A stretch of DNA of 64,000 nucleotides from RCIO01 sp964629765 (GCA_964629765.1 CAZVTK010000005.1:27418-91417), one strand, 5' to 3'. Shown: positions 24,183-33,084, counted from the stretch's first letter. Numbers and translations: made by a program. Notes: generated from the sequence alone by a model not told the origin.

Positions 24183-25688
24183 TCAGGCATCTTCGGTGAT
24201 CACGCGCTTGCGCACCTTGCGGATTCTCGGGGAGATGATCAGCACGATCAGCAGCACCGTCACGGCCAGGAGCGCCGCCGAGATCGGCCGCGAGACGAAC
24301 ACGGAGAAGTCCCCCTGCGAAATGCGCAGCGTGCGGCGGAAATTCTCCTCCATCATCGGGCCAAGCACCATGCCGAGGATGAGTGGCGCCGGTTCGCACC
24401 GCAATTTGGAGAACACATAGCCCAGCAGCCCGAAGCCCACGGCCAGGAGCACGTCGAACGGCAGGTAGCGGTACGCGTAGACGCCGACGCAGCAGAACAC
24501 CAGGATCGCCGGATAAAGCAGCCGGTAGGGAACCTTCAGCACCTTCACCCAGACCTGGACGAGCGGAAGGTTGAGCAGGAGCAGCATGACGTTGCCCAGC
24601 CACATGGAGACGATGAGCCCCCAGAAGAGATCGGGGTGCCGGGTCATCACCTGCGGGCCCGGCTGGATGTTGTGGATCATCATGGCCCCGAGCATCAGCG
24701 CCATGGTGGCGCTTCCCGGGATTCCCAGCATCAGGGTCGGGATGAAGGCGGTCTGCGCTGCGGCGTTGTTGGCGGCTTCCGGCCCGGCGACCCCTTCGAT
24801 GGCGCCCTTCCCGAACAGCTCCGGCGTCTTCGATACGCGCTTCTCCACGGTGTAGGAGAGGAAGGACGCCACGCTGAGCCCGGCGCCGGGCATGACGCCG
24901 ACGGCCGCGCCGATCGAGGTGCCGCGCAGGATGGCGGGCGTCATCTTCCTGATGTCCTGCCAGCTCGGCCACAGGCTGTTGATCTTTCCGATCACCGAAT
25001 CCCGGCGTTCCCTGTTCTCCAGGCTGACGATGATCTCCGCGATGGTGAACAGGCCCACCGCCACGATGATGATGTCGACGCCGTCCCACAACTCCGCCAG
25101 GCCGAACGTATAGCGCAGCTCCCCGCTGTTGACGTCCACCCCGGCCAGCCCGATCAGGAGGCCGATGAGGATCATCCCGATGGCCTTGACGACCGATCCC
25201 GAGGCGATGACCACGGCTCCGATGAGGCCGAGCAGCATCAGCGAGAAATATTCCGGCGCGCCGAAGTTGAAGACGAGCTGGGTGAGCGGGTAGGCGAAGG
25301 CGGCCAGAACCAGCGTGCCCAGCGTCCCGGCGACGAACGAGCCGATCGCGGCCGTCGCCAGCGCCACGCCGGCGCGTCCCTGCAAGGCCATCTGGTGCCC
25401 GTCGAGCATCGTCACGACCGACGACACCTCGCCGGGAAGGTTGATCAGGATGGCGGTCGTCGAGCCGCCGTACTGCGACCCGTAATAGATGCCTGCCAGC
25501 ATGATCAGCGCGGTCAGCGGCTCCAGCCCGTAGGTGAACGGAAGCAGCATGGCGATGGTGGCCAGCGGGCCCAGTCCGGGCAGGATGCCGACCATCGTGC
25601 CGAGCAGGCAGCCGAGAAAGGCATAGCCCAGGCTCTTGAGCGAGAACGCGACCGAAAAACCGAGGGCCAGGCTGTCTACGAGGTCCAT
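24183..25688 (-). CDS. tctA: tripartite tricarboxylate transporter, large permease subunit TctA
   Basis: A 501-residue polytopic inner-membrane protein, about 12 membrane segments, which is normal length for TctA. Recognisable family blocks are GCLLGTMVGILPGLGPLATIAMLLP near the N-terminus (first 20 residues of that block are the TctA signature), LAGIYYGSQYGGSTTAIL, and the repeated glycine-rich PGAGLSVASFLSYT. It moves the solute delivered by the periplasmic TctC-type protein, driven by an ion gradient. The start at 25688 follows GAGGA and yields a hydrophobic N-terminus; the open frame upstream overlaps tctB and is not family-like. It is 8 bp behind tctB and ahead of an amidohydrolase-fold gene. 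Confidence 0.93.
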   Translation of the reverse strand: MDLVDSLALGFSVAFSLKSLGYAFLGCLLGTMVGILPGLGPLATIAMLLPFTYGLEPLTALIMLAGIYYGSQYGGSTTAILINLPGEVSSVVTMLDGHQMALQGRAGVALATAAIGSFVAGTLGTLVLAAFAYPLTQLVFNFGAPEYFSLMLLGLIGAVVIASGSVVKAIGMILIGLLIGLAGVDVNSGELRYTFGLAELWDGVDIIIVAVGLFTIAEIIVSLENRERRDSVIGKINSLWPSWQDIRKMTPAILRGTSIGAAVGVMPGAGLSVASFLSYTVEKRVSKTPELFGKGAIEGVAGPEAANNAAAQTAFIPTLMLGIPGSATMALMLGAMMIHNIQPGPQVMTRHPDLFWGLIVSMWLGNVMLLLLNLPLVQVWVKVLKVPYRLLYPAILVFCCVGVYAYRYLPFDVLLAVGFGLLGYVFSKLRCEPAPLILGMVLGPMMEENFRRTLRISQGDFSVFVSRPISAALLAVTVLLIVLIISPRIRKVRKRVITEDA

Positions 25689-25696
25689 TGCGATCC

Positions 25697-26179
25697 TCAA
25701 CCGGTGATGAAGGAGGGCAGGATCGGGAAGGACAGGCCCAGACCCACGACGAAGATGAGGGTGCTGACGCACGTCAAAACGACGACCAGCATGGCCATTT
25801 CCTTCCAGCTCAGCTCGCCGGAGGCCAGCCCCGCAATGAAGACCAGGGACGCGATGGCGACCAGGAAACCCAGCTTGGGGACCAGCAGGGCAAAGGCCAC
25901 GACGGAGGCGAGGATGAGCACGATGATCTTGAGGCTCCAGCGGCCTCCTTCCGGCTCGTCCTCGTGTTCCGGCGTGGAAGCAATTGCCCTGATCATGAGG
26001 TACGCGCCGATGACAGCCAGCGACGACCCCACGGCAAAGGGAAAGTAGCCCGCCCCCATATTGGCGGCGGTGCCGAGCCCGTAGCTTCGCGCGGCATAGG
26101 CGCCTGCGCTTCCCAGAACGAAATAGAGAAGCCCCGTCCAGAAGCTGCGCCAGTCTCTAGCAACCCCTCTAGCAACCAC
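25697..26179 (-). CDS. tctB: tripartite tricarboxylate transporter, small permease subunit TctB
   Basis: 160 aa with four predicted membrane segments (FWTGLLYFVLGSAGAYAA; FAVGSSLAVIGAYLMI; IIVLILASVVAFALLVP; and a final pair rich in Val/Leu), the standard TctB layout. NMGAGYFPF near residue 40 is the family's conserved G-x-G-x-F-P motif. It begins at a GTG (26179) with AGAGGTGAAA upstream. TctB is the poorly conserved partner of TctA. A 353-bp gap separates it from tctC, unusual for this operon type. Confidence 0.88.
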   Translation of the reverse strand: MVARGVARDWRSFWTGLLYFVLGSAGAYAARSYGLGTAANMGAGYFPFAVGSSLAVIGAYLMIRAIASTPEHEDEPEGGRWSLKIIVLILASVVAFALLVPKLGFLVAIASLVFIAGLASGELSWKEMAMLVVVLTCVSTLIFVVGLGLSFPILPSFITG

Positions 26180-26532
26180 CTTTCACCTCTTTCGGGATCC
26201 GGTCCTTCATGATCGGGCATGGTCGGGTTCGTCGATGGAACCAGGCGCTGCACGAGGCGTGCGTCACCGCGCTGACGATAAGGCAGGAAGCCACCTGCGT
26301 CACGATGCCGGATGCTCTCCATGGCATCGGGCCATCGCATGGAGTTCGGCGGGCGGCGGAACGAAGCCGCCGCGGCGCCATCTTCCGGGCCGGCGAAGGT
26401 TTGAACCCGGCGCCCGGCTGCAAATCGGATTGCGAGGCGACACGGCAAAGGCCGTTGAGGCTGACGATGCCAAAAGAGCGGCTCGCCAGCCTCGACGATA
26501 TGGCCGGCCCGCGAACGGGCCGGGCCCGGCTC
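26180..26532. other. 353-bp gap between tctC and tctB
   Basis: No supportable gene on either strand. It holds a hairpin next to tctC (see 26504-26523) and otherwise unremarkable GC-rich sequence. The gap suggests that tctC can be expressed to a higher level than tctBA, or that tctBA has its own promoter; no clear -35/-10 pair was found. Confidence 0.6.
26504..26523 (-). terminator. hairpin just after tctC
   Basis: An 8-bp perfect stem CCGGCCCG / CGGGCCGG around a CGAA tetraloop, 10 bp past the tctC stop on the minus strand. It lacks a U-run; it may attenuate read-through into tctBA or protect the tctC mRNA end. Confidence 0.4.
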
Positions 26533-27516
26533 CTACTTCGAGGCCGCCTTCATGCCGGCCTTGGTCGCGACTTCGCCCATGACCCTCACGTCGGTCTTGA
26601 TCCGGTCGCCGAAGCTCGCGGCCGTGCCGGCGCCCGTGACCACGAACTGCTTCTCCAGCTCTTCCTTGACATTCGGCAGGTCGAGAGCCCGGTTGAGGGC
26701 CGCATTGAGCTTCTCGACCACCGGCGCAGGCACCTTGTTCGAAGCCAGCATCCCGTAATAGAGATCGACGACGTAGTCGGGATAGCCGCTCTCGACCACG
26801 GTCGGCACCTCCGGGAAGCGCGAATACCGCTCGGCGGTGGCGCTCGCCAGGATCTTCGCCTTGCCGCTTTCCAGCATCGGCGCCACGAGGGCCGGTGCCT
26901 TGAAGCTGAAGTCGATGTCGCCGGCCAGGACCGCGATTGTCTGCTCCGGCGAGCCCTTGAAGGGCACGTGCAGGAAGGACGTTCCCGTCACCATGGCAAG
27001 GTACTCGCCCGCGAAATGGGCGATCGAGCCGACGCCCGACGACGCATAGCTGATCTTCCCGGGGTTTTCCTTGGCCGAGGCGACGAACTCCGCCATCGTG
27101 TTCGCCTTCACGCTCGGCCCGGAAACGATGAAGAAGGGGCTGGAGGCGATCATGCCCACCGGGGAAAAATCGTTGATGATGTCGATGTCGCTGTTCTCGC
27201 GCACCGCCGCGTCGCCGATCACGGTGTTGCTCATCACCAGCAGTGTGTAGCCGTCCGCGCCTTCCTCGAGAACGGCGCGGGCAGCGAGCTGACCGCTGGC
27301 CCCCGGACGGTTCTCCACCAGTATCGGCTGGCCGAATTCCTTGGACATCTCCGCGGAAACCAGCCGCGCCAGCGCATCCATGAGGCCGCCGGCGGCACCG
27401 CTGACGATCACGCGGATCGGCTTGGCCGGATAGTCTTGCGCCATACCGGGCGCAGACCACATGACGCCGAGCGCAAGGCCAAGGACGGAAAGAAGTTTCT
27501 TCGACCCGGAATACAT
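26533..27516 (-). CDS. tctC: tripartite tricarboxylate transporter substrate-binding protein (Bug family)
   Basis: 327 aa, periplasmic. It has a clear Sec signal peptide (KKLLSVLGLALGVMWS, cleavage after PGMA-Q). Mature family blocks follow: YPAKPIRVIVSGAAGGLMDALARL, NRPGASGQLAARAV, and DFSFKAPALVAPM. The family binds small carboxylates such as citrate, tricarballylate, terephthalate or nicotinate; the ligand here is unknown. GGGAGGAAT precedes ATG 27516, and a promoter-like element lies 57 bp upstream. It delivers substrate to TctBA encoded downstream; the operon ends with an amidohydrolase-fold gene. Confidence 0.93.
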   Translation of the reverse strand: MYSGSKKLLSVLGLALGVMWSAPGMAQDYPAKPIRVIVSGAAGGLMDALARLVSAEMSKEFGQPILVENRPGASGQLAARAVLEEGADGYTLLVMSNTVIGDAAVRENSDIDIINDFSPVGMIASSPFFIVSGPSVKANTMAEFVASAKENPGKISYASSGVGSIAHFAGEYLAMVTGTSFLHVPFKGSPEQTIAVLAGDIDFSFKAPALVAPMLESGKAKILASATAERYSRFPEVPTVVESGYPDYVVDLYYGMLASNKVPAPVVEKLNAALNRALDLPNVKEELEKQFVVTGAGTAASFGDRIKTDVRVMGEVATKAGMKAASK

Positions 27517-27887
27517 ATATTCCTCCCTTACGTATGGACCGGATGAGGCCAGTGTACAGGCCCGATTTCAGCACCCTAGGAGGCGGACCTTAGTTTGTCA
27601 ATGATAAACGCATACGTTAGACGAGAATGACCCTCGTTCAACCGGCCCGCCCCGGAAAGTGACCCTCCCCGATCCGGGCTGCGGCACATCGAGGGCGGAT
27701 CGAAGTCGGCAAGGGGCGACGGCTTGGGGAGCGCGGACCCGCCTGCCGGAAAAGTCTTCGGAGCCGGCTGGGCCCGGGCCGCTGGAATCCTCTCCAGATC
27801 GAACCCGAACCCACCCGGCTCCCGAAAAATTCCATAGATGTCCCGCGCCAGCCGACTGCAGCCGGATTGCCGGGCCTTACGTAAGAA
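27517..27887. other. 371-bp intergenic region upstream of tctC
   Basis: No gene is evident. The tctC-proximal part holds the candidate promoter at 27573-27601. The amidohydrolase-proximal end carries a perfect 10-bp palindrome CTTACGTAAG (27876-27885) just after that gene's stop, and a related CTTACGTATG lies just upstream of tctC (about 27527-27536). These could be operator half-sites. Confidence 0.4.
27573..27601 (-). promoter_or_regulatory. putative tct operon promoter
   Basis: Minus strand TTGACA (27601-27596), 17-bp spacer, TAGGGT (27578-27573). The -35 is consensus; the -10 is poor, so an activator may be needed. Confidence 0.35.
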
Positions 27888-28733
27888 TCACCACCGGGGC
27901 TTGTTCGAAAGAAGCCGTTCCGCGTTGCGGAAGAGGATGTTCTCCATCGCGGCGGTCTTGATGGGAAGAGACTGGAACCACTTCGTATATTCGACGATCG
28001 GCGTGAGCGGGTAGGCCGTGCCGAACAGGAACCGCTCGGACAGGAAGCTGTTGGCCGCCTTCACATAGTCGTCCATGCCGGGCAGATGGTGCAGGTACAT
28101 GTCCGGCGAGATGTAGAGGTTCGGCCGCCTGAAGGCGACGTGGATGATTTCCTTCGCCCATGGCCAGTTGCCGTGGGCGGAGATGACCGTCAGCTCCGGG
28201 AAATCGTTGAGCACGCGGTCGATGTGCTCGGGCGAGCTGTAGCTGATGTCGGGACCCGTATTGCCGCCGCCCATCAGGATCACGGGAACGTTCTTGTCCT
28301 CGCAATAGGCATAGATCGGGTACAGGCGCCGGTCGTCGAAATATTTCGGCTCGGCCGACAGGCCGGGCTCCATGTTGATCATGTTCATGCCGAGGCCGCG
28401 CGCCTCTTCGATCTGCTGCATCGAATCCTTGCGCGTCGTGGGATCGACCGAGGCGACGGCGACGAACTTGTCGGGGAACGCCTTCACGATCTCGGCGACG
28501 CTGGCATTGGGAACCGCGCCGATCTGCGCGGTGTTGCGGCCGACCACGACGCCCTTGGCGATTCCGGCCTGCGCCATCTCCTTGAAGAGCAGGTCCATGG
28601 ACAGCTTCTTCACCGATTCGGCTTGCTCGAAGCCAAGCTGGTTGGTGAAGCGGGCAATGATCTCCACCCGCTTGAAGTTGGCGTTGAGGAACCCGCCATA
28701 CGGGGGACGCAGGCGAAAATCGATGATGTTCAT
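27888..28733 (-). CDS. amidohydrolase-2-fold protein lacking the HxH metal motif (paralogue 3 of 3)
   Basis: 281 aa. It starts MNIIDFRLRPPYGGF: the family's D-x-H-x-H is Asp5-Phe-Arg-Leu-Arg-Pro. VVVGRNT, PVILMGGGNTGPD (no mid-barrel His), SAHGNWPWAKE with retained His187, and FLFGTAYPLTP in place of GSDYP follow. It is closest in layout to the paralogue at 15,975 (both have HG-x-WPW). It is 92 bp behind the ABC solute-binding protein gene, across a strong hairpin, so is probably part of the same operon but expressed at another level. Biochemical role unknown. Confidence 0.75.
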   Translation of the reverse strand: MNIIDFRLRPPYGGFLNANFKRVEIIARFTNQLGFEQAESVKKLSMDLLFKEMAQAGIAKGVVVGRNTAQIGAVPNASVAEIVKAFPDKFVAVASVDPTTRKDSMQQIEEARGLGMNMINMEPGLSAEPKYFDDRRLYPIYAYCEDKNVPVILMGGGNTGPDISYSSPEHIDRVLNDFPELTVISAHGNWPWAKEIIHVAFRRPNLYISPDMYLHHLPGMDDYVKAANSFLSERFLFGTAYPLTPIVEYTKWFQSLPIKTAAMENILFRNAERLLSNKPRW

Positions 28734-28782
28734 GATGGACCCGAGATGATCTTAAGGACGAAAGAGCCTGTGCTCCGGACGT

Positions 28783-28816
28783 GGCTCCCGGGGGAGGCGT
28801 ACCGCCCCCGGGAGCC
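28783..28816 (-). terminator. strong intercistronic hairpin after the ABC solute-binding gene
   Basis: A perfect 12-bp stem GGCTCCCGGGGG / CCCCCGGGAGCC with a 10-nt loop, 9 bp past the solute-binding protein stop. There is no U-run on the minus strand, so partial attenuation or mRNA 3'-end stabilisation is more likely than full termination. Confidence 0.55.
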
Positions 28817-28825
28817 GCTTCCCGG

Positions 28826-29869
28826 TTACTTGCTCATCATGGTGCGCCAGCGCTCGAGAATCTCGTCGCGCATCGACAGCGCGGCGGCATAGTCGAACGG
28901 CTCGACCTTCAGGCTCGCCAGAGGCGGCAGGCCGGCCGGCGGCGCAACCTGCGGCAGCACGCTGTAGCCGCCGAGATCGGTGGCGACGCGCGTCTGGTAT
29001 TTCTCCGAGAGCATGTAGTTGAGGAAGTGCCGCGCGGCATTGGGATGCGGCGTGATGGCCGGCACGGAGGCCGCGAACTCCACCGCCACCGGACGCTCCG
29101 GGAAGTGGAAGCCGATGGGCGCGCCCGCCTTGATCTGCGCCGCGGGGGCCGTCTGCGCGATGACCGCCAGCGAGCGCTCGCCGCGCGCCACGAGGTCCGC
29201 GCCCTCGACTTCGCGGGTGGTCTCGATCAGGCCGTTCGCGATGAGCGCCTGGACGAAGTCCCAGCCGTACATGTCGAGGAAGGTCTTGATCAGCACCAGA
29301 ACCGAGCCGCTGTTTTCCGGCGAGCCGACGACGATCTTGTCCTTGAACTCGGGCTTGGCGAGATCCTTCCACTCACGCGGAAGCTGATCTTCCTTCAGCA
29401 GATCCTTGTTGTAGACGACGACCTGGAACGAGGCGATGGCCGTGTGGGCGAAGTCGTCCTTCGACTGGAACGCCGGCAGGATCGACGGCTTGATCGGCGG
29501 AGCATAGGCGGCGGCCAGGCCGTCATTGGCCATGATGATGGATGCGGACTTCTCGAGGACGATGACGTCCGTGAGGTGCTGCCCGACCTTCACCTGGGTG
29601 TAGAACTTCTGCAGCGTCGGGTTGGTGCCGCCGATGCGGCTGTACTCCATGGTGATGCCGGTATCTTCCTGATACATCGCCATCATCGCGGCCTCGACCG
29701 TCTGCGGGAAGATGCTGTAGACGACGACCGATCCCTCCTTCTTGGCGGCGGCGAGAACTTCCTCTTCCGAGGCATTCTGGGCGCCGGCGAAGCTGGCCCG
29801 CCCCACCAGGGGCGCGCTGGCCAGCAGCGTAAGCGCCTGGCGTCTTGAGATCGACTTGATGATGGACAT
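28826..29869 (-). CDS. ABC transporter solute-binding protein (iron/polyamine class, family 1)
   Basis: 347 aa. The N-terminus has a Tat-like signal SRRQALTLL followed by a hydrophobic stretch and cleavage near FAGAQ. The mature part begins with ALAAAKKEG-type sequence (VLAAAKKEGSVVVYSI), the classic start of FbpA-like iron-binding and related proteins, and has HFLNYMLSEKYQTRV near the end. Conserved paired Tyr ligands of true ferric-binding proteins are not obvious, so an organic ligand is possible. AGGAGG precedes the ATG. Encoded behind the matching permease and ATPase genes. Confidence 0.88.
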   Translation of the reverse strand: MSIIKSISRRQALTLLASAPLVGRASFAGAQNASEEEVLAAAKKEGSVVVYSIFPQTVEAAMMAMYQEDTGITMEYSRIGGTNPTLQKFYTQVKVGQHLTDVIVLEKSASIIMANDGLAAAYAPPIKPSILPAFQSKDDFAHTAIASFQVVVYNKDLLKEDQLPREWKDLAKPEFKDKIVVGSPENSGSVLVLIKTFLDMYGWDFVQALIANGLIETTREVEGADLVARGERSLAVIAQTAPAAQIKAGAPIGFHFPERPVAVEFAASVPAITPHPNAARHFLNYMLSEKYQTRVATDLGGYSVLPQVAPPAGLPPLASLKVEPFDYAAALSMRDEILERWRTMMSK

Positions 29870-29904
29870 CGTTTCCTCCTGAGTTGTTTGACGTCGGTAG
29901 TCGG

Positions 29905-31578
29905 CTATATCAGCTTTACACCAGATCTACGTACGAAAAGCCAAGTTATAAAGTATATAATCGCCATCAATACTATAAAGTGAACCGTTCCCGCGGCCGC
30001 CCGCGAAATCTCGCCTTCCGTCCACATGAAGAAGATCCTCGACGCCATCACGGTGGTGGAGGGCGTTCCGGTGCCGAGGAAAATCGGCGTGATCAGGTCG
30101 CGCATGCTGGACATGAACAGAAGCAGCAGCGTCGCCACCAGGACGGGGGCGATGATGGGGATCGACACCTTCCACAACGTCTGGAACCGGCTGGCGCCGC
30201 AGACGCGCGCCGCTTCCTCGAGCGAGACATGGATCTGGTTCAGGCCGTCGCGAAAATGCTGCGTCGCCAGCGGCAGGAACCTCGCCACCTGCGCGAACAC
30301 CATGATCAGCAGCGTGCCGTAGAGCACGACGGGCGGCTGTATCCATCCCCACATCACGCCGATCACGAAGGCGACGGCCGGGATCGCCACCGGGAACATG
30401 GCGAGCATGGACACGAAGGACGACGACCTGGACGGCATCCGCAGATCGAAGAAGGCGATCACCAGGGCGACGGCGCAGCCGATAGCGGCGGTAGCGATAG
30501 CGAGGGTCAACGTATTGCCGATGATGCGCAGCATCGCCGGCGCGCTCAACTCGCCGATATGATGGATGAGGGTGAATTTCAGCGAGAAATTGTAGATGTC
30601 GGCCGAGAACGACAGATACGCCACCACCACGTAGGGAAGGATGATCGCAATGCCGATGATGAGGAGGTTCACGAGGGCGATCGGCAGGCGAAGCTTGCCC
30701 ACGCCGAGGTTCAATCGCTTGTGCCCCTTGCCGCCGACGACCTGGAAGCGGCCGACCTGCGCCTGGCGGACGAACCTGAATCCGAGCCACACCATGAGCC
30801 CGGCGATGACGGCGAAGATGATCGCGATCGCCGAGGCCAGCTCGATCCGCGGCGGAAACCCCCCCAGGAGAAAGAACAGGTAGGTGGCGAAGACGTAGAT
30901 CTTCGACGGCATTCCGAGCAGCGCGGGCACGGAATAGAGCGACCACACCATGATGATCGAGAAGATGGTGCAGGTGATGATCGCCGGGGTGATGAGCGGC
31001 ACGGAGATGGTCACCAGCGTCCGGATCGGCGAGCATCCGGTCGTGATGGCGGCCTCTTCATAGGAAGAATCGATGTTCTCCAGCGCCGACAACGTCGTCA
31101 GGAACATGTACGGGTACAGGAACAGGATGGTGCAGAAGACCATCCCGCCCATGGAGAAGATGTTGAACGGCTTCACCCCGATGAGCTGGTCCAGAAGGAT
31201 GTTGATGCCTCCCGCATTGGGCGACATCAGATAGGCATAGGCGATCGCGCCGACCCAGGGAGGGCTTACGAACGCAACGATGCTCGCCGCCCGGACGATG
31301 CCCTTGAACGGTATGTCGAGCCGGGCCACCGTCACCGCGGAGAAGATCCCCATGACGAGGGCGAACGGTATCGACCACAGAACGAGCTGGATCGAGTTCC
31401 AGATCGTCTGGAGGTTGGAGACCGCGGTGAGCGCGTCGGTATAGTGATTGATCGTGAGGCCGCCGGCGCGCCTGGAGATGCTGCCGTAGAACAGCCATCC
31501 CAGCGGGTACACCGTCAGCATCAGCACGCATATGGCGGCGAACCAGAAAAGCGGCTGCTTGTACGTCTGATGCTGCAT
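29905..31578 (-). CDS. ABC transporter permease, two fused FbpB/ThiP-type domains
   Basis: 557 aa with about 12 membrane segments in two homologous halves. Each half carries an EAA-type loop: SYEEAAITTGCSPIRTL in the first and SLEEAARVCGASRFQTL in the second. Fused permeases of this kind serve ferric iron, thiamine, phosphonate and polyamine-like importers. The start at 31578 is chosen because its ATG overlaps the ATPase stop by one base (TGATG); the frame upstream is inside the ATPase gene. Works with the family-1 solute-binding protein encoded 35 bp downstream. Confidence 0.92.
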   Translation of the reverse strand: MQHQTYKQPLFWFAAICVLMLTVYPLGWLFYGSISRRAGGLTINHYTDALTAVSNLQTIWNSIQLVLWSIPFALVMGIFSAVTVARLDIPFKGIVRAASIVAFVSPPWVGAIAYAYLMSPNAGGINILLDQLIGVKPFNIFSMGGMVFCTILFLYPYMFLTTLSALENIDSSYEEAAITTGCSPIRTLVTISVPLITPAIITCTIFSIIMVWSLYSVPALLGMPSKIYVFATYLFFLLGGFPPRIELASAIAIIFAVIAGLMVWLGFRFVRQAQVGRFQVVGGKGHKRLNLGVGKLRLPIALVNLLIIGIAIILPYVVVAYLSFSADIYNFSLKFTLIHHIGELSAPAMLRIIGNTLTLAIATAAIGCAVALVIAFFDLRMPSRSSSFVSMLAMFPVAIPAVAFVIGVMWGWIQPPVVLYGTLLIMVFAQVARFLPLATQHFRDGLNQIHVSLEEAARVCGASRFQTLWKVSIPIIAPVLVATLLLLFMSSMRDLITPIFLGTGTPSTTVMASRIFFMWTEGEISRAAAGTVHFIVLMAIIYFITWLFVRRSGVKLI

Positions 31579-32663
31579 CACGCGCTCTCCGCGGGAAGCA
31601 GATACGCACGCGAGGGATGGAAGGCGATGCCGACGGCTTCGCCGATCTGCCACTGGCCGTCCGGATCGGTGCGCGCGCGGATTTCGCGGCCGGCGACCTC
31701 CACGACGCAGTCGTTCATGTCTCCCAGGAACGTCAGGCGCTTCAGCGTGCCGATCACCATCGTCGGATCGTTCCGGTCGGCGGGGACCAGCGAAACATCC
31801 GACGGGCGCACGGAAACCGTCGTCGCCTGCCCGACCTCGCCTTCGCCTTCGACCTGAAGCGTCCCCGCCTCGTCGATCCCGACGATCCGCAGCGGCCCCT
31901 CGCGTCCGGCGACGATCCTCGCCGGTATCAGGTTCGCCCCGCCGAGGAAGGATGCGACGAAACGGTGCTGGGGCTTCGAGAAGACGTCGCGCGGCGAGCC
32001 CGCGCTGATGATGGAGCCGCCGCTGAGGACGAGGATGTTGTCCGAAAGCGCCATGGCCTCCGATTGGTCATGCGTGACGTAGATGCTCGTCAGGCCGAAT
32101 TTCTGCTGCACCTCGCGCAGCTCGAAGCGCATTTCCTCACGCAGCGCGGCGTCGAGGTTGGCAAGCGGCTCGTCGAGCAGCAGCACGCGCGGGCGGTAGA
32201 CGAGGCACCGCGCCAGCACGGCGCGCTGCTGCTGGCCACCCGAGAGCTGGTTGGGGTAGCGGTCGTGGAGATGGTCGAGACCCACGCTCTTCAGCGCGTC
32301 CATGACCTTCTCCTTCACCTCGGCCTTGCCGACCGAGCGCAGCTTCAGGGGGAAGGCCACGTTCTGGAAGACTGTGAGGTGCGGCCAGATCGCATAGGAC
32401 TGGAACACCATCCCGATCTCGCGTTTTTCCGACGGAACGAGAATATCGCGCTCGCTGTCGAAGACGGGATCGCTGCCGATCAATATCCGACCCGAGGTTG
32501 CAGTCTCCAGGCCGGCAATACAACGCAGGATCGTGGTCTTGCCGCAGCCGCTCGGGCCAAGAAGCGTCAACACCGTTCCTGACGGAACCGTGAACGACAC
32601 GTCCTCAACAGCATAGAGCTCGCCGAACTTCTTGGAAAGCCTCTCGACAACGACATCAACCAT
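31578..32663 (-). CDS. ABC transporter ATP-binding protein (PotA/FbpC type)
   Basis: 361 aa. Walker A is GPSGCGKTTILR, the Q-loop lies in VFQSYAIWPH, the signature is LSGGQQQRAVLAR, Walker B is VLLLDEPLANLD, and the H-loop is YVTHDQSEAMAL. A C-terminal TOBE-like regulatory domain (about residues 235-361) is present, typical of the PotA/FbpC/MalK group. First gene of the importer operon; transcription probably starts in the 421-bp gap upstream, where an inverted repeat lies about 60 bp from the ATG. The cargo is uncertain: iron, polyamine or an organic anion linked to the amidohydrolase-fold gene. Confidence 0.93.
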   Translation of the reverse strand: MVDVVVERLSKKFGELYAVEDVSFTVPSGTVLTLLGPSGCGKTTILRCIAGLETATSGRILIGSDPVFDSERDILVPSEKREIGMVFQSYAIWPHLTVFQNVAFPLKLRSVGKAEVKEKVMDALKSVGLDHLHDRYPNQLSGGQQQRAVLARCLVYRPRVLLLDEPLANLDAALREEMRFELREVQQKFGLTSIYVTHDQSEAMALSDNILVLSGGSIISAGSPRDVFSKPQHRFVASFLGGANLIPARIVAGREGPLRIVGIDEAGTLQVEGEGEVGQATTVSVRPSDVSLVPADRNDPTMVIGTLKRLTFLGDMNDCVVEVAGREIRARTDPDGQWQIGEAVGIAFHPSRAYLLPAESA

Positions 32664-33084
32664 AAGCTCAGGCGTATCCTCTAGGTGATTGTCTGGAAAC
32701 TCGCGGTCATGCGCGCCTGGAATGCTATGTCACGACCGGCGGCATAGCAAGAGGGAATTTGTACACCGCGAATGAATTAGATAGGAAATAAAGCACCCGA
32801 CAGATGGTGCGGATCCCGCACGACGCCCCAAGCCCCGGCGAAACCGCCGGACCCAAAGGGCGACCGGGGCCGGAGCGCTGGCGCGGAGCCGGTTCGGCAC
32901 AGGTTGCGAAGCTTCGCCCGCCGGCCGGGCCGCCTCGGGCGCAAGGCACGTCGATGCCCTGGCAGCGCAATGCCGCGATCGGGGCCGGCGTCTTCCGGGA
33001 GAATGTGCGCAACCCGCCGCCGCGCAACATGGGGACGGCGCTATATGCCGGGCCAGCTCCGCATAGCGGGCTGGCCGGTCGCTT
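32664..33084. other. 421-bp regulatory gap upstream of the ABC importer operon
   Basis: No gene is supported; open frames here are antisense GC artefacts without family features. It holds the inverted repeat at 32723-32749 and an AT-rich stretch around 32,755-32,800, where the importer promoter most likely lies. The rest, towards the IclR gene's 3' end, is GC-rich and featureless. Confidence 0.5.
32723..32749. promoter_or_regulatory. inverted repeat, candidate operator
   Basis: TGCTATG and CATAGCA (32723-32729 and 32743-32749), 7-bp perfect arms 13 bp apart, about 60 bp upstream of the ABC ATPase start. The arm spacing of two helical turns fits a dimeric regulator such as the neighbouring IclR-family protein. 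Confidence 0.4.

Noticed and set aside
22968..26048. A 1,026-codon open frame on the plus strand
   Set aside because: It is antisense to the amidohydrolase-fold, tctA and tctB genes. It is His/Asp/Arg-rich with no family features, as expected from GC-rich codon bias on the opposite strand.
26967..26985. CACGTG at about 26,968 as a parS site
   Set aside because: Only the 6-bp core is present; flanks do not match TGTTTCACGTGAAACA, and it lies inside tctC far from the origin.
29884..31857. A 657-codon plus-strand frame rich in Asp/Arg/His
   Set aside because: Antisense to the ABC permease gene, which has clear membrane segments and EAA loops.
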